64,000 nucleotides of DNA from Otatea glauca (lineage: Eukaryota; Streptophyta; Magnoliopsida; Poales; Poaceae), in NCBI GenBank assembly GCA_036346275.1, contig CM070723.1, positions 6,200,001 through 6,264,000 on the forward strand, written 5' to 3'. Positions 23,011 to 33,630 of the stretch are shown one piece after another. The notes under the pieces are model-generated. The model saw nothing but the letters and a program-made list of their open reading frames with translations, had not been told where the DNA came from and did no database searches. Position 1 is the first letter of the stretch. The number at the start of each line of letters is the position of its first letter. Made by a program: the position numbers and the translations under genes.

Positions 23011-23650
23011 AATGTTCTAATAAAATTCGCTGATAATGAACAAGCTTTGTGAGTTTTTTAAAATTCAGACAGCGGTGCTATCGTGATTTAAGCCGTACCG
23101 GCAAAATTGAACCTTACGAAAAATGGTACGAACCACTTTATAATAATTTGAAATTTTTTTGGGTGTTTTTATAAAATTTTCGTATGACGATCATGCTGCA
23201 GTAAGTTACACGAATTCTGACTGTTTTTAATGTCATCATAAAACATAGGTACATACGAGCGTTAGAGAATTCATAGAACTAGAATACAATATATTTCGTA
23301 GAAACATGCCTCTGGTGAAAGACTAGGTCACAAAACCACACATTCTATGGCCATGGTTGCCGGAATAGACGGTCAAAAACAGGATAATCGTATATTGGTG
23401 GCTGACGGGGTACTACGTATGGATACCTGAGAGGGCTTGATGGAATATCATCGTCAGGATTTCGAGGACTTCGTGAACGCAAGGTTCGTGACTCTAGTGG
23501 CATGAAATCGTCATCATCATCGTCATTTGCATGGTTGTCTAGCCCTCCTGCAGTGTTGGTCGAATGTCCTCTTTCACTGGTTCTTGAATGACCTGTTGTA
23601 GTAGTGCTTGAACGGACTGTTGTGGTAGTGCTTGAACGTCGAGGTCTAGG

Positions 23651-24338
23651 TTATACGAAATCGTCGTCGTCATCGTTGTCGTCATTTGCAAAGTTAGGAG
23701 GAAGCCCCCCTCTGATGGTGGTTAAACGTCCTCTTGAACTTGATGCCGCAATAGTACTGGGTCGACCTCTACCCCTCAAGTTAGATTCTCTTATGCGTCT
23801 TCTGCGTGAACCAGGCATCACACCCCTGCCGAAGAGCATTTGCATTGTAAAGAATTCTGGAATATCTTTGTTCAGCAATTCTGTATCCTTCGGGAATGAC
23901 TAACACACAATACGAGCATACGAATTGGTGAACTTGTAGATAATGCTACAAAAGATTAGTAGGGTGAACAAATAGAAACTAACTAACCTTAATATGCTCT
24001 GCGTACTGATCGTCCAGCATCATTACCCTGTAATGTCTCGTAGAGAAACCTAAAGCGGAAGGGTGGTCGGCTAGTTCGCACACCCTGAAATACCTCTGAC
24101 GCCACCCTTGCAGGTGCGCCTTGAGGTCGTCGGTGGTCACAAGGTTTAGGCCAGAGGTTGTCATGTTATGCCTCGATGATGTCGGATGGCACCCTTGCAA
24201 TTTGGACACCACTATACTTAGGTCGTCTTCGTTGAACGGATCATTTTTCCCATTTCGCGTAACCTTCATCGTGTAATGAAGGGCTAAGCTGCTCATATCA
24301 GGTGTCCACGAGAATCTTGTGCTGGAGGACCCAGCCAT
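23651..24338 (-). CDS. Myb/SANT-like DNA-binding protein, transposon-carried, two exons
   Basis: Exon 1 is 24338-23988 (117 codons, MAGSSSTRFSWTPDM to YAEHIK) and exon 2 is 23899-23651 (SFPKDTELLNKDIPEF to DDDDDFV, stop). They join in frame through a GT-AG intron to give 199 residues. RFSWTPDMSSLALHY at residues 8-22 is the first tryptophan helix of a Myb/SANT-like domain. LQGWRQRYFRVCEL carries the next helix. The DDQYAEHIK...PKDTELLNKDIPEF...MLFG block is the conserved segment seen after Myb/SANT-like domains in plant transposon proteins. An Arg/Gly/Ser-rich region and an acidic tail (NDDNDDDDDFV) end the protein. Such proteins bind DNA in the nucleus; a role in transposition is inferred from its place inside the TIRs. 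It shows no stop or frameshift, unlike neighbours. Confidence 0.65.
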
Positions 24339-24848
24339 GGCGAAGTGTTAGTGGGAGTTGTGTATGTATGCCTGTGGTTTGGCCTTTTGTAGACTCGAAG
24401 GAGTGGTGTATGGACTAAGTGTTGGAAGGTAAGGTTCAAACGTTCGGACGGACAGCAAAACCCTAGAGTGTGAAGTCATGTTGAGCTGAAAAAGCTGCTA
24501 CCTGTGAGTGTGAAGTCACTTCAGTACTAACAGGCAGGCTGCCTATGCCTAGTCTACTCGGCCTGACAAAGCTGCTACCTGTGAGTAGTCTACTCGGTCT
24601 GACAAAGCCACACGCCCGTAAGTTGTCTAATCGCCTGGAAAAAGCAGGTGCACGGGAGTTGTCACACGGCAATTAGGGCAATTGACTTGCCTTGCAATGG
24701 CAAGCGCACGGGCCCTCCGATTTCCTAAGCTCGCCGTTTGAGACATGGCCTTTGGAGGCAAGGAATGGGATGGTGATTAGGATATGTGCAAGTAGAGCTG
24801 GTATGAAGGCCTACTTATAGAGGCAGTGCATACAATCGGCGAGAATGT
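24339..24848. other. Non-coding spacer between the Myb/SANT-like gene and the PMD remnant
   Basis: It contains repeated words around ctgacaaagct, tgtctaatcgc and tgctacctgtgagt, also present at 24900-25010. The repeats look like a short decayed tandem array. The likely promoter of the minus-strand Myb/SANT-like gene would lie here. Confidence 0.35.
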
Positions 24849-26640
24849 TTATATAATCTCTTTCTTCGTGTTAGGTTCTTCAAGCCTCATATTGAAATGA
24901 CAACTCAGCCTGACAAAGCTGCAACCTATGACTTGTTTAATCGCTCTAACAAAGCTACGCACCCGTGAGTTGTCTAATCGCTCTGAAAAAGCTGGAGCAC
25001 GGGAGCTAAAGGCTACCAAACTCATTTTCATATAATATGGCCACAGTAAAATTACACATACACACTGCAGTACATCAATACAACCGGTCATTGCCTTATA
25101 GCGTCAATTCTGTTCTGGCCGATGCCTTTGCGGACGACGGAGTTGGTCTTCCGGGAACGTGAACTGGTCAGGCTCGTGCGTCGTGCTTCGCAAGTCATAG
25201 TGTGTCTCTTCTGTCACGAGAGGGGCGTCGTCAAGCTGGCTGGTACCCAATACACCCAACATGTCGGACACCCACGGGGGATACTGCATGGAAATGCATT
25301 TTAGTAAAAGAGCCTAAAAGTGAGTGCATTTATATTACATGAAACACTTACCGATGATGCCTGCGGGGTTGTAGATGGCTCTGCCCACTGGGAGAACTCA
25401 TCCCGATAAACCTGCGCAAACGTATTGTTACGAAGGCGTCGAGTGAGGAACAACCTGAGTTGCACGTACATACTTGCCCTGGAGCCAACCAAGTATGCGG
25501 AGGTGGGTGCTGCGGTAAGCGTGCCGGCGCAAATCCACCCAAACCAGTACTACCTGGTGCTACGTAGTGATCGGGGGTGTCCGCGTCAGTGGGTGTATGC
25601 ACCTCAGCAGCTGTCGATGGCGCAAGGAGTGTTTGATCCCTGCCCGGATCCTGCGAGAGGACATGACACAAACGAAATTATTAGTTACCTCCGAGAAAGA
25701 TATGTTCACTAGAAGGTAATAACTCCGATCAAAGTCCATGTACCTCATGTGGCGCCTGTGTATAGGATATGCTTGCACCGAAACTGTGGAAGGCGTGGGG
25801 GTTGTAAGCCTGCCCGAAACCAAAATCTTGCGGTAAATGTGCCCGCGAGGACTCGGGCAAGTCTCGGTCGGGCCTAGATGACGAAGGCATGAGGGATTGA
25901 TCTCTACGCTCGTGCTGTAAAAGGATATGGCATTAGCAAATAGTTCATTTCGGGAGAGTACTTCGAAGTAAGACAGCAAAATGTAAGTGTTGTACCTGCG
26001 TATCCTAACGACCATGCTGCGAGGAAGAAGAACGTGCAACGCTCGATCGTCTTCCGCCCATGCTGTTGCTTGATGGCCTGGGAGATAAAGGTCGAGTGCC
26101 TCGCTCACCGCACCGCATGGCAACGTCACTGTGACGACCGCATGTCAATGCCCTCATGATGCCCTTAGACTCATCCATGATTGACCGTAGAACCCCGACT
26201 AGGCTAGACTTCGAGCGGTGGGCCTCCTCCCGTATTGCACTGGAACTTTCCTCGAAGATACGGCTCGCACGATCGTACTGTAAGAAAACATGATTAGTAA
26301 TAGAAATGTGAATTGAGATGTAATGTATGTTCGTACCGCTTCATCTTGCCGTGCTGCGCGGTGTGTAGGCTGGCCGAGGGCCAACCTCTCGACGTCGGTG
26401 ACCGCCTCGGGCCTTTCGGGAGGTCTCGCAGTAAGTCGTGCTCTGGTACGAGGCACGTACCACTTCAAGTAGGCGACGTAAGACTCGAGGTCGTATGGTC
26501 AACCCTCCTGAACTACCCGCTCCGTGGCGTATTGCTCCCATACAGTCATCCATTGTAACTGCGTGTCTTGCCACTCGTCGCTCCTCTGGCCCCTCCGAGA
26601 TTGCCTGTGGGAGTGATAGTCTAAGTTACAAAACATTCTA
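24849..26640 (-). pseudogene. C-terminal part of PMD gene, truncated
   Basis: 26630-26466 is homologous to 1-170 of the window, the tail of the PMD region. Continuing leftward, the minus strand reads KWYVPRTRARLTARPPERPEAVTDVERLALGQ, the usual proline/arginine-rich end of transposon PMD proteins, then further exons in several frames to about 25100. The start of the domain is absent: at 26640 the sequence switches directly to the tandem array. It is therefore a 5'-deleted remnant. Confidence 0.6.
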
Positions 26641-29160
26641 CTGTTTCATCGATAATATACAATCCATTCATGTCATGAAAATACCACACTTAATATTACA
26701 TTATTTATTCCCTAATTTTACTAAGTGTCCAACTTATTTTACCCCTACCAAATTAATTCCTCCGACTGTAAGCCGAATAACAATACAAGAAACAACATAT
26801 CATTAAAATAATAGCAACACTATCAATCATACGTACTACTTGTTCCACAATGTTATAAATAAACGACGCTGATATTTTACGTAACACGGATGTTACTGGT
26901 ACTGCCATATTTTTTAGTACTAAATGGTACTAATTTTATCGATAATAACAGTGCTGTTATTCTACTGTTTCTTCGATACTTCACAAATTTTGTTTCACCG
27001 AACTAACGATCGGTTCATGTCATACAAATACCACACTTAATATTACACTATTTATTCCCCGATTTTACTAAGTGTCCGACTTATTTTACCCCTACCAAAT
27101 TAAATCCTCCGACCGTAACCCAAATAACAATACAAGAAACAACATATCAAAAAATAGCAACACTATCAATCATCGTACTACTTGTTCCACAATATTATAA
27201 ATAAGCGACGCGATATTTTACGTAACACGGATATTCTTGATCGCCATATTTTTAGTGCTAAATGGTACTAATTTTTCAATAATAACGATCTTTGTTATTC
27301 TCTTTTTCTTCGATACTTCACAAATTTCGTTTCACCGAACTAACGATCGGTTCATGTCATACAAATACCACACTTAATATTACAATATTTATTCCCGATT
27401 TTACTAAGTGTCCGACTTATTTTACCCTACCAAATTAAATCCTCCGATAGTAAGCGAATAACAATACAAGAAACAACATATCATTAAAAAAATAGCAACA
27501 CTATCAATCATACATACTACTTGTTCCACAATACTATAAATAAACGACGCTGATATTTTACGTAACACGGATGTTACTGGTACTGCCATATTTTTTAGTG
27601 CTAAATGGTACTAATTTTATCGATAATAACAGTGCTGTTATTCTACTGTTTCTTCGATACTTCACAAATTTCGTTTCACCGAACTAACGATCGGTTCATG
27701 TCATACAAATACCACACTTAATATTACACTATTTATTCCCCGATTTTACTAAGTGTCCGACTTATTTTACCCCTACCAAATTAAATCCTCCGACCGTAAC
27801 CCAAATAACAATACAAGAAACAACATATCAAAAAATAGCAACACTATCAATCATACGTACTACTTGTTCCACAATATTATAAATAAACGACGCTGATATT
27901 TTACGTAACACGGATGTTACTGGTACTGCCATATTTTTTAGTGCTAAATGGTACTAATTTTTTCAATAATAACAGTGCTGTTATTCTATTGTTTCTTCGA
28001 TACTTCACAAATTTCGTTTCACCGAACTAACGATCGGTTCATGTCATACAAATACCACACTTAATATTACAATATTTATTCCCCGATTTTACTAAGTGTC
28101 CGACTTATTTTACCCCTACCAAATTAAATCCTCCGACCGTAAGCCGAATAACAATACAAGAAACAACATATCATTAAAAAAATAGCAACACTATCAATCA
28201 TACGTACTACTTGTTCCACAATACTATAAATAAACGACGCTGATATTTTACGTAACACGGATGTTACTGGTACTGCCATATTTTTTAGTGCTAAATGGTA
28301 CTAATTTTATCGATAATAACAGTGCTGTTATTCTACTGTTTCTTCGATACTTCACAAATTTCGTTTCACCGAACTAACGATCGGTTCATGTCATACAAAT
28401 ACCACACTTAATATTACACTATTTATTTCCCGATTTTACTAAGTGTCCGACTTATTTTACACCTACTAAATTAAATCCTCCGACCGTAAGTCGAATAACA
28501 ATACAAGAAACAACATATCATTAAAATAATAGCAACACTATCAATCATACGTACTACTTGTTCCACAATATTATAAATAAACGACGCTGATATTTTACAT
28601 AACACGGATGTTACTGGTACTGCCATATTTTTTAGTGCTAAATGGTACTAATTTTTTCAACAATAACAGTGTTGTTATTCTACTGTTTCTTCGATACTTC
28701 ACAAATTTCGTTTCACCGAACTAACGATCGATTCATGTCATACAAATACCACACTTAATATTACAATATTTATTCCCCAATCTTACTAAGTGTCCGACTT
28801 ATTTTACCCCTACCAAATTAATTCCTCCGACCGTAAGCCGAATAACAATACAAGAAACAACATATCATTAAAATATTAGCAACACTGTCATTCATACGTA
28901 CTACTTGTTTCACAATATTATAAAAATAATATGCTAATATTTTAGTAACACGGATGTTATTGGTACTGCCATATTTTTTAGTGCTACATGGTACTAATTT
29001 TTTTAATAATAATAGCGTTGTTATTCAATTGTTTCTACGATACTTCACAAATTTCGTTTCACCAAACTAACGATCGATTCATGTCATACAAATACCACAC
29101 TTAATATTACACTATTTATTCTCCGATTTTACTAAGTGTCCGACTTGGTTTAAATAATAA
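26641..29160. repeat. Tandem array, ~340-347 bp unit, about 7 copies
   Basis: The word cttgttccaca (cttgtttcaca in the last copy) recurs at about 26839, 27181, 27520, 27863, 28210, 28557 and 28904. Periods are 342, 339, 343, 347, 347 and 347. Units share gctaaatggtactaat, gaactaacgatcg and caatacaagaaacaacatat. They are diverged homologues of the ~290-bp units at 4189-5560, longer by an extra ~55-bp block. The last copy decays near 29160. Confidence 0.85.
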
Positions 29161-30056
29161 CAGCGCTGTTATTCTATTGTTTCTACCATACTTCACCGTT
29201 ATACTGTTAATTGCACTAACAACACAACAACTGTTAATTGCACTAACAACAAGTACACAATATTTTTTACAAATTCGGAGTTCTATTCACATACTAATAG
29301 TGTGATTTCATCTAGTACTCATTGTACATTTACCATTATTATTTCTACTGTTTATGTATAACTATCGTGCTTCAATGTACTAATATTTACACTAACCTGC
29401 CTGAAGCACAACTGATGATTGCGATGGTCCGAGTATCTTTGAAATCAAACTTGCTGAAGCTCTCCAGACGGATGTACGAACTCACCTCCCAAAGAATACC
29501 TGTCAAATAATGATCCCTCGTCAAATCATCAGAAATATAAACTCCAACAACATTTCTACAAAATATGCATATGGCAAATTCCTCCTGGAATACACTTCCA
29601 ACCATCCTTTTCCACCTCGTTTTTCTCTCTATTTTCCCCTTCTCCTCTCTTTTACGCTTAGCACAGCTCGAAATCACTGGCCCTTGCGTTAACTCTCACG
29701 TTTTGCGCTTAACATAGCCCATCGCACAAGAGGAGGTATTTATAGCGGTTTCCTGCGTGAATGTAAGCAAGGAAGAAGGATTCGTTTGTCCCTGCTTTCG
29801 GCGTATGGACGAGACGTAACAACGTGATTGAAATGACTCGAGAATAAAACTTTTCCTCGCTTTTCTTCTTTCTCCTGCGCGTGGCGTTGCTTTCCTGGAC
29901 ATTTCCTCCATGGCTGTCGCTGGCCAAACTCCGTCGCATGCCCGCCCGCCCCCAAGCCGGTAGTCGCTTTGCCCTGCCTTGGCGGGCCCGCGCGACGTCG
30001 CCCGCCCATCCACGCGGCGCTAGACCCCGCCCGCCGCCCCGCCCGCCCGGCACCGG
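29161..30056. other. Subterminal region and GC-rich island of the second MULE-PMD element
   Basis: It matches 5561-6600 in order: an AT-rich part, a pyrimidine-rich ccacctcgtttttctctc stretch at about 29610, then a CpG-rich block at 29875-30060. No coding evidence is seen. Confidence 0.5.
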
Positions 30057-30337
30057 CGAGTTCGGTGGTTTGGAACCATTGAACTCATCGCTTCATCTGC
30101 CCGAGTCGTGAAATTTTTTAAAAATTCGAGCGGACTCCGTCCCCTGGATGTCGGGGCGGGAAATAAAAAAATTTCGCGGAGTGCATCCACTGGACGTTGA
30201 AAAAAAATAAATTTTTTTTTCAGCGCATCCATTCCGCGGGATTACCCTGTAGACGGGCCATTCTTGCAATTTTTTTAGATTACAGGCTATTTGCGAAATT
30301 TTTCTTTTTTACAATGCTAGAACAGTAAAAATTTCGC

Positions 30338-30410
30338 AGCCGCACTTATCGAACACGCGACCTCCTAATCCTAAGCGAAAAGTGCTACCACTACGCCGCC
30401 ACGGGGCTAG
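30338..30410 (-). other. Possible tRNA-derived sequence (SINE-like relic)
   Basis: On the minus strand, agccccgtggcggcgtagtg starts a tRNA-like stretch that continues with gtagc (A-box-like) and later gcgtgttcgata (B-box-like). The first seven bases pair six of seven with the end tgcggct. The T stem does not fold well, so it is at most a decayed tRNA or SINE head. It directly abuts the right TIR of the large element. Confidence 0.25.
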
Positions 30411-30530
30411 ATTTGGTGTAACAAGTGCTATAACTCACTTAAGCCGTGTAGCTGAGCACTGTAGTTTCTACAGTGAAAACCGTGAGGTGGCGGGCTTGCG
30501 CGAGGGCTCCCGTACATCTCAAGATTAGTA

Positions 30531-30572
<42 letters not shown>

Positions 30573-30616
30573 GTATATATATATGTATATATATATATAT
30601 GTATATATATATATAA
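30531..30616. repeat. (TA)n microsatellite
   Basis: About 85 bases of tatata with scattered tgtata and tacata interruptions. Open frames through it are artefacts. Confidence 0.95.
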
Positions 30617-31132
30617 AGATGGTTAAAGAAGGCGACCAAACCCAGCGCATAAATAAATCACCCAACTCTGAAGAAAGGATAAAGCGAAAAGTTGTGCTTA
30701 CTCTCAGTGGCGAACTAAAAAAAATTTTGTTGGGTGTGTACTCTTTGCACGTATAATTTTATAGTCTTCTACAATAATTTCGTAACATTATAAATCCAAC
30801 AAATATATTTCAAATTTACTAAAATTATAATATAAATAATTCTGAGGTCTTAAAAATCCTAAAACACTAAGATTAAAATAAATTTAACCAATAAATTTAG
30901 TTCATTAAGAAAGTGATATCTTAGCCCATCTCAAATTTTTGGTCCTAGTTACCGCGCCTGCTTACGCGGAAATGGTTCTTGTAGCGTTGCACTGCACAGT
31001 CACAGTAACGTGCATACATTGGATTGGCAAAAAGGCCCACACTTGATAAAATATAATTGATGGTGCGTAGCAAATAGCAGTGCTGCCAACGATAGGAAGA
31101 TGAAAGGAATTTGGGGCTATGCTACTTAGGCC
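30617..31132. other. Intergenic, nothing recognised
   Basis: AT-rich sequence without coding signal or clear repeats. Confidence 0.4.
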
Positions 31133-31402
31133 TGTTTAGGGGCTTTTTAAATCGGCTTCAGTTTTTAAAAAAACAGTAAGCTTCTTCAAATAATTTAGTT
31201 TTTAAACGGTTTTTATATAAATTAGAATTTATATATAATTAGAAAAAGCTAAAAGCTAGGCTAGGTCTTTTTTTTGCAGGTTATTGCTGAAGAAAATTAG
31301 CTATTTATCAAACAGTTTTTTATAAAAAAAACTACCGCCTTAGCACAGAAAATCAAAAAACAACTTTTTTTAAAAAGCTACCACTTCCCCGGACAAACCT
31401 GG
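31133..31402. mobile_element. MITE of the same type as 12192-12465
   Basis: The left end taggcctgtttagggg is mirrored by ccccggacaaacct at the right. The interior has aaaagctaaaagctaggct-like words. About 270 bp, non-coding. Confidence 0.5.
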
Positions 31403-31740
31403 ATCGTTCCTTTCACATGTATGGTCTTCATCGTTACAGTTCTTCACTCGGCAAGGAAACTGTGTCGTTCCATTCTCGTATATAGTTTTTTTTTAATTTC
31501 TAATCTTACTTCGCTCCAAAGAAATAAACAAAGTTTATTGCCTAAGAAGTGATCCAGTAGCACATGATATATTCTCACCAGATAAATATACTTGCAACAT
31601 GTATAATATAATATACCATCTTTATTAGACTCCATAGAGTTACTCGCCACTGAGCCCCCTATGTGTCTTCCCTCTATGTAAGCCTTAAAAAAATACGTAA
31701 TTATATTTAGATCCTTTCACCAGTGGTAAAAAAAATCTGA
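31403..31740. other. Intergenic, nothing recognised
   Basis: No coding or repeat structure was identified. Confidence 0.35.
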
Positions 31741-32830
31741 TTTAATTGAGCTATCAAATAATGTTAGAACATTTTGAAACCTTGTGATAAGAGTCCTCCG
31801 AGCATGCCTAAGCTACCATAAAAAATTCAAATCATGATCAAATTTATACGATTTTTAAAAAATCCGACAATGCTACTGATGAATTCAGAGCAACTCCATT
31901 TATTTAATTGAGATAATAAATCATGTTTAAATTTTTAGAAAATTTGTATAAGGGTCCTGAGAGCAGGGTTCCAAATCTCGTCGGAATTTTCCGAGTTTTC
32001 GCCGAGATCACGGTCTTCGGACCAGGACAGTTTGTAGGAGTGCCGGCCGAATTTGAAAATCGAAATTTTTTTGATTTGCTACAGTAATATCATTTTTCTC
32101 GGCGAGATCTCGCCCTTACTAGCCGGTATCTCGCCATTTTTTATCGGAATTTGATGTTTGACCACCGGATTTGACCAGAAATTGACCAATAACCCTTAAG
32201 AAAATCATCTTCTACGAAAATTTGTTGAAAAACCGAATTTTTGAGATATTTTTTAAAAACTTTAAAAACACTATCATATTTTTATAAAATTGTACGTGCT
32301 TTTTCTTGATCTGAAAATTTTATGGTACTATTATAAGAAGTGTAGGATCATACAGAAAAATTTTCAAAATAATTTAACTTCATTTGTTATCTTTAAAAAA
32401 TCAAAAACAGAATTTGAACCCTGCCTGAGAGCATGCATAAGTTACCATAAAAAAATTGGACCATGATTAAGCTTGTGCGATTTTTAGAAATTCTGAATGC
32501 ATTTAAATTTTGCTATTTTTGGTTTTCCAGAGCCATCAAACGAATTTGATTTTTCAAGCTTTTTGAGAAGGGTCCTCAGAGCATGCCTAAGCTACCATAA
32601 AAATTTCAGATTATGATCAAACTTGTGCAAGTTTTAAAAAATCTAGCAATGGTGCTAATGCATTTAAAGCAACTTTCCTAATTTAATTGAGCTGTTAAAG
32701 CATGTTGGAAATTTTTGAAACTTTTTGAGGAGGTCCATGAGAGCAATGCCTAAACTACCATAAAAATTTCAAAGCATGATAAAACTTATGCGATCTTTAA
32801 GAATTTTGACAATGCTACTGATGCAGTTAA
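31741..32830. repeat. Degenerate ~180-bp tandem repeats
   Basis: The phrase gagcatgcctaagctaccat or a close variant recurs at about 31800, 32429, 32578 and 32743. Each is followed by ataaaaatt, then an atgatcaaa word and a poly-A-rich stretch. The first unit is separated from the second by an inserted element (31966-32423). Non-coding. Confidence 0.65.
31966..32423. mobile_element. Small MULE-like element inserted in the tandem repeats
   Basis: It is flanked by an exact 10-bp duplication cctgagagca (31956-31965 and 32424-32433). The left end gggttccaaatctcg is inverted relative to the right end gaatttgaaccc. The body has alternating gagatctcg and ccgaatttg words. At 458 bp it is non-coding and resembles the larger element at 58425-59930. 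A 9-10 bp duplication is the MULE signature. Confidence 0.7.
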
Positions 32831-33630
32831 ATTTCACTGATTAGCCAGAAACTCACCCTCACACGGCGTCGTGGCGCAAGTGCACGACATGGCACCACGC
32901 GTATGCATCTAGTATATCTTACGTCGCGAAGAATTCGGGAGCTCTGGGAGTGTCCCATACATTTTCCTTTGCTTCCGGCCAATCCGGTCGCTCCTCGTGT
33001 TCTCGGTTTCGCTCCCTCATTGCTACCGTTTGGTTTGCCCCTTGGCGTTTTTGCGGCCTGTCGTGGCTCATTTTCCCTCTAGCCTATTTGCTTGGCTATG
33101 CCAGCCCAACGTCGTAGCCCACCGGCTGGCTTGGTGCTGGTTCTTTCTCCGTGGGAGATTCCTTTGTCGTGCGCTAGAATTAGTGGTTCATAGAGGTCCC
33201 TTACGTTGCTTGCCTGTCTATTCATGTGGTTTGACTTTTTTGTAGGGTGTTCGTGTATGCGTAGCCGAATTGGCCGGCGTAGTTCTATAGATATTTGTTT
33301 CGCAGATTGCTTCCCGGATACTTGCCCGAGATGCTATAATCCGTGATTCTCTGTTCTTTTTCCTATCGGGGTTAGTTCCTGATATAGGTGTCTTTTGATG
33401 CCTCATGCCTCAATTGCAATTACTTATTCGTGATGCTATATGTTGTGATTCTTGTCTCGTTTCACGCTGGGGTTAGTGCCTGATATAGATGCCTTGCGAT
33501 GCCTCATACCTAGATGATGACTCTATTTACATGTGATATGTTGTTTTTGTTTCGAGGTGTCTGCCTGCTTCCAAACAAATCTTCCGCGTTGTTTTATAGA
33601 TCTTCCTATCCTCGCCCGAAGGTAGCCGGT
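32831..33630 (+). other. 5' region of the autonomous Helitron (tentative)
   Basis: A possible Helitron 5' end lies at 32908, where an A is followed by tctagtatatc. From here to 33630 the sequence is T/C-rich and intron- or leader-like. Open frames at 32997-33245 have no recognised domain. Confidence 0.3.

Larger units (their letters stand above)
22075..30337. mobile_element. Large DNA transposon (MULE-PMD derivative) with ~270-bp terminal inverted repeats
   Basis: 22075-22340 and 30057-30337 are inverted copies. Shared words include gaaatttttactgttctagc at the outer edge, cccgtctacagggtaa, and gacggagtccgctcga further in. Between them, from left, are ~172-bp subterminal repeats, a minus-strand Myb/SANT-like gene, the C-terminal part of a PMD gene, an array of ~343-bp repeats, and a GC-rich block. 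Homology with 1-170 (PMD), 4189-5560 (array) and 5561-6600 (subterminal) shows it is related to the left element. The transposase and most of the PMD present there are missing here, as in an internal deletion. I could not define a target duplication. Confidence 0.75.
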
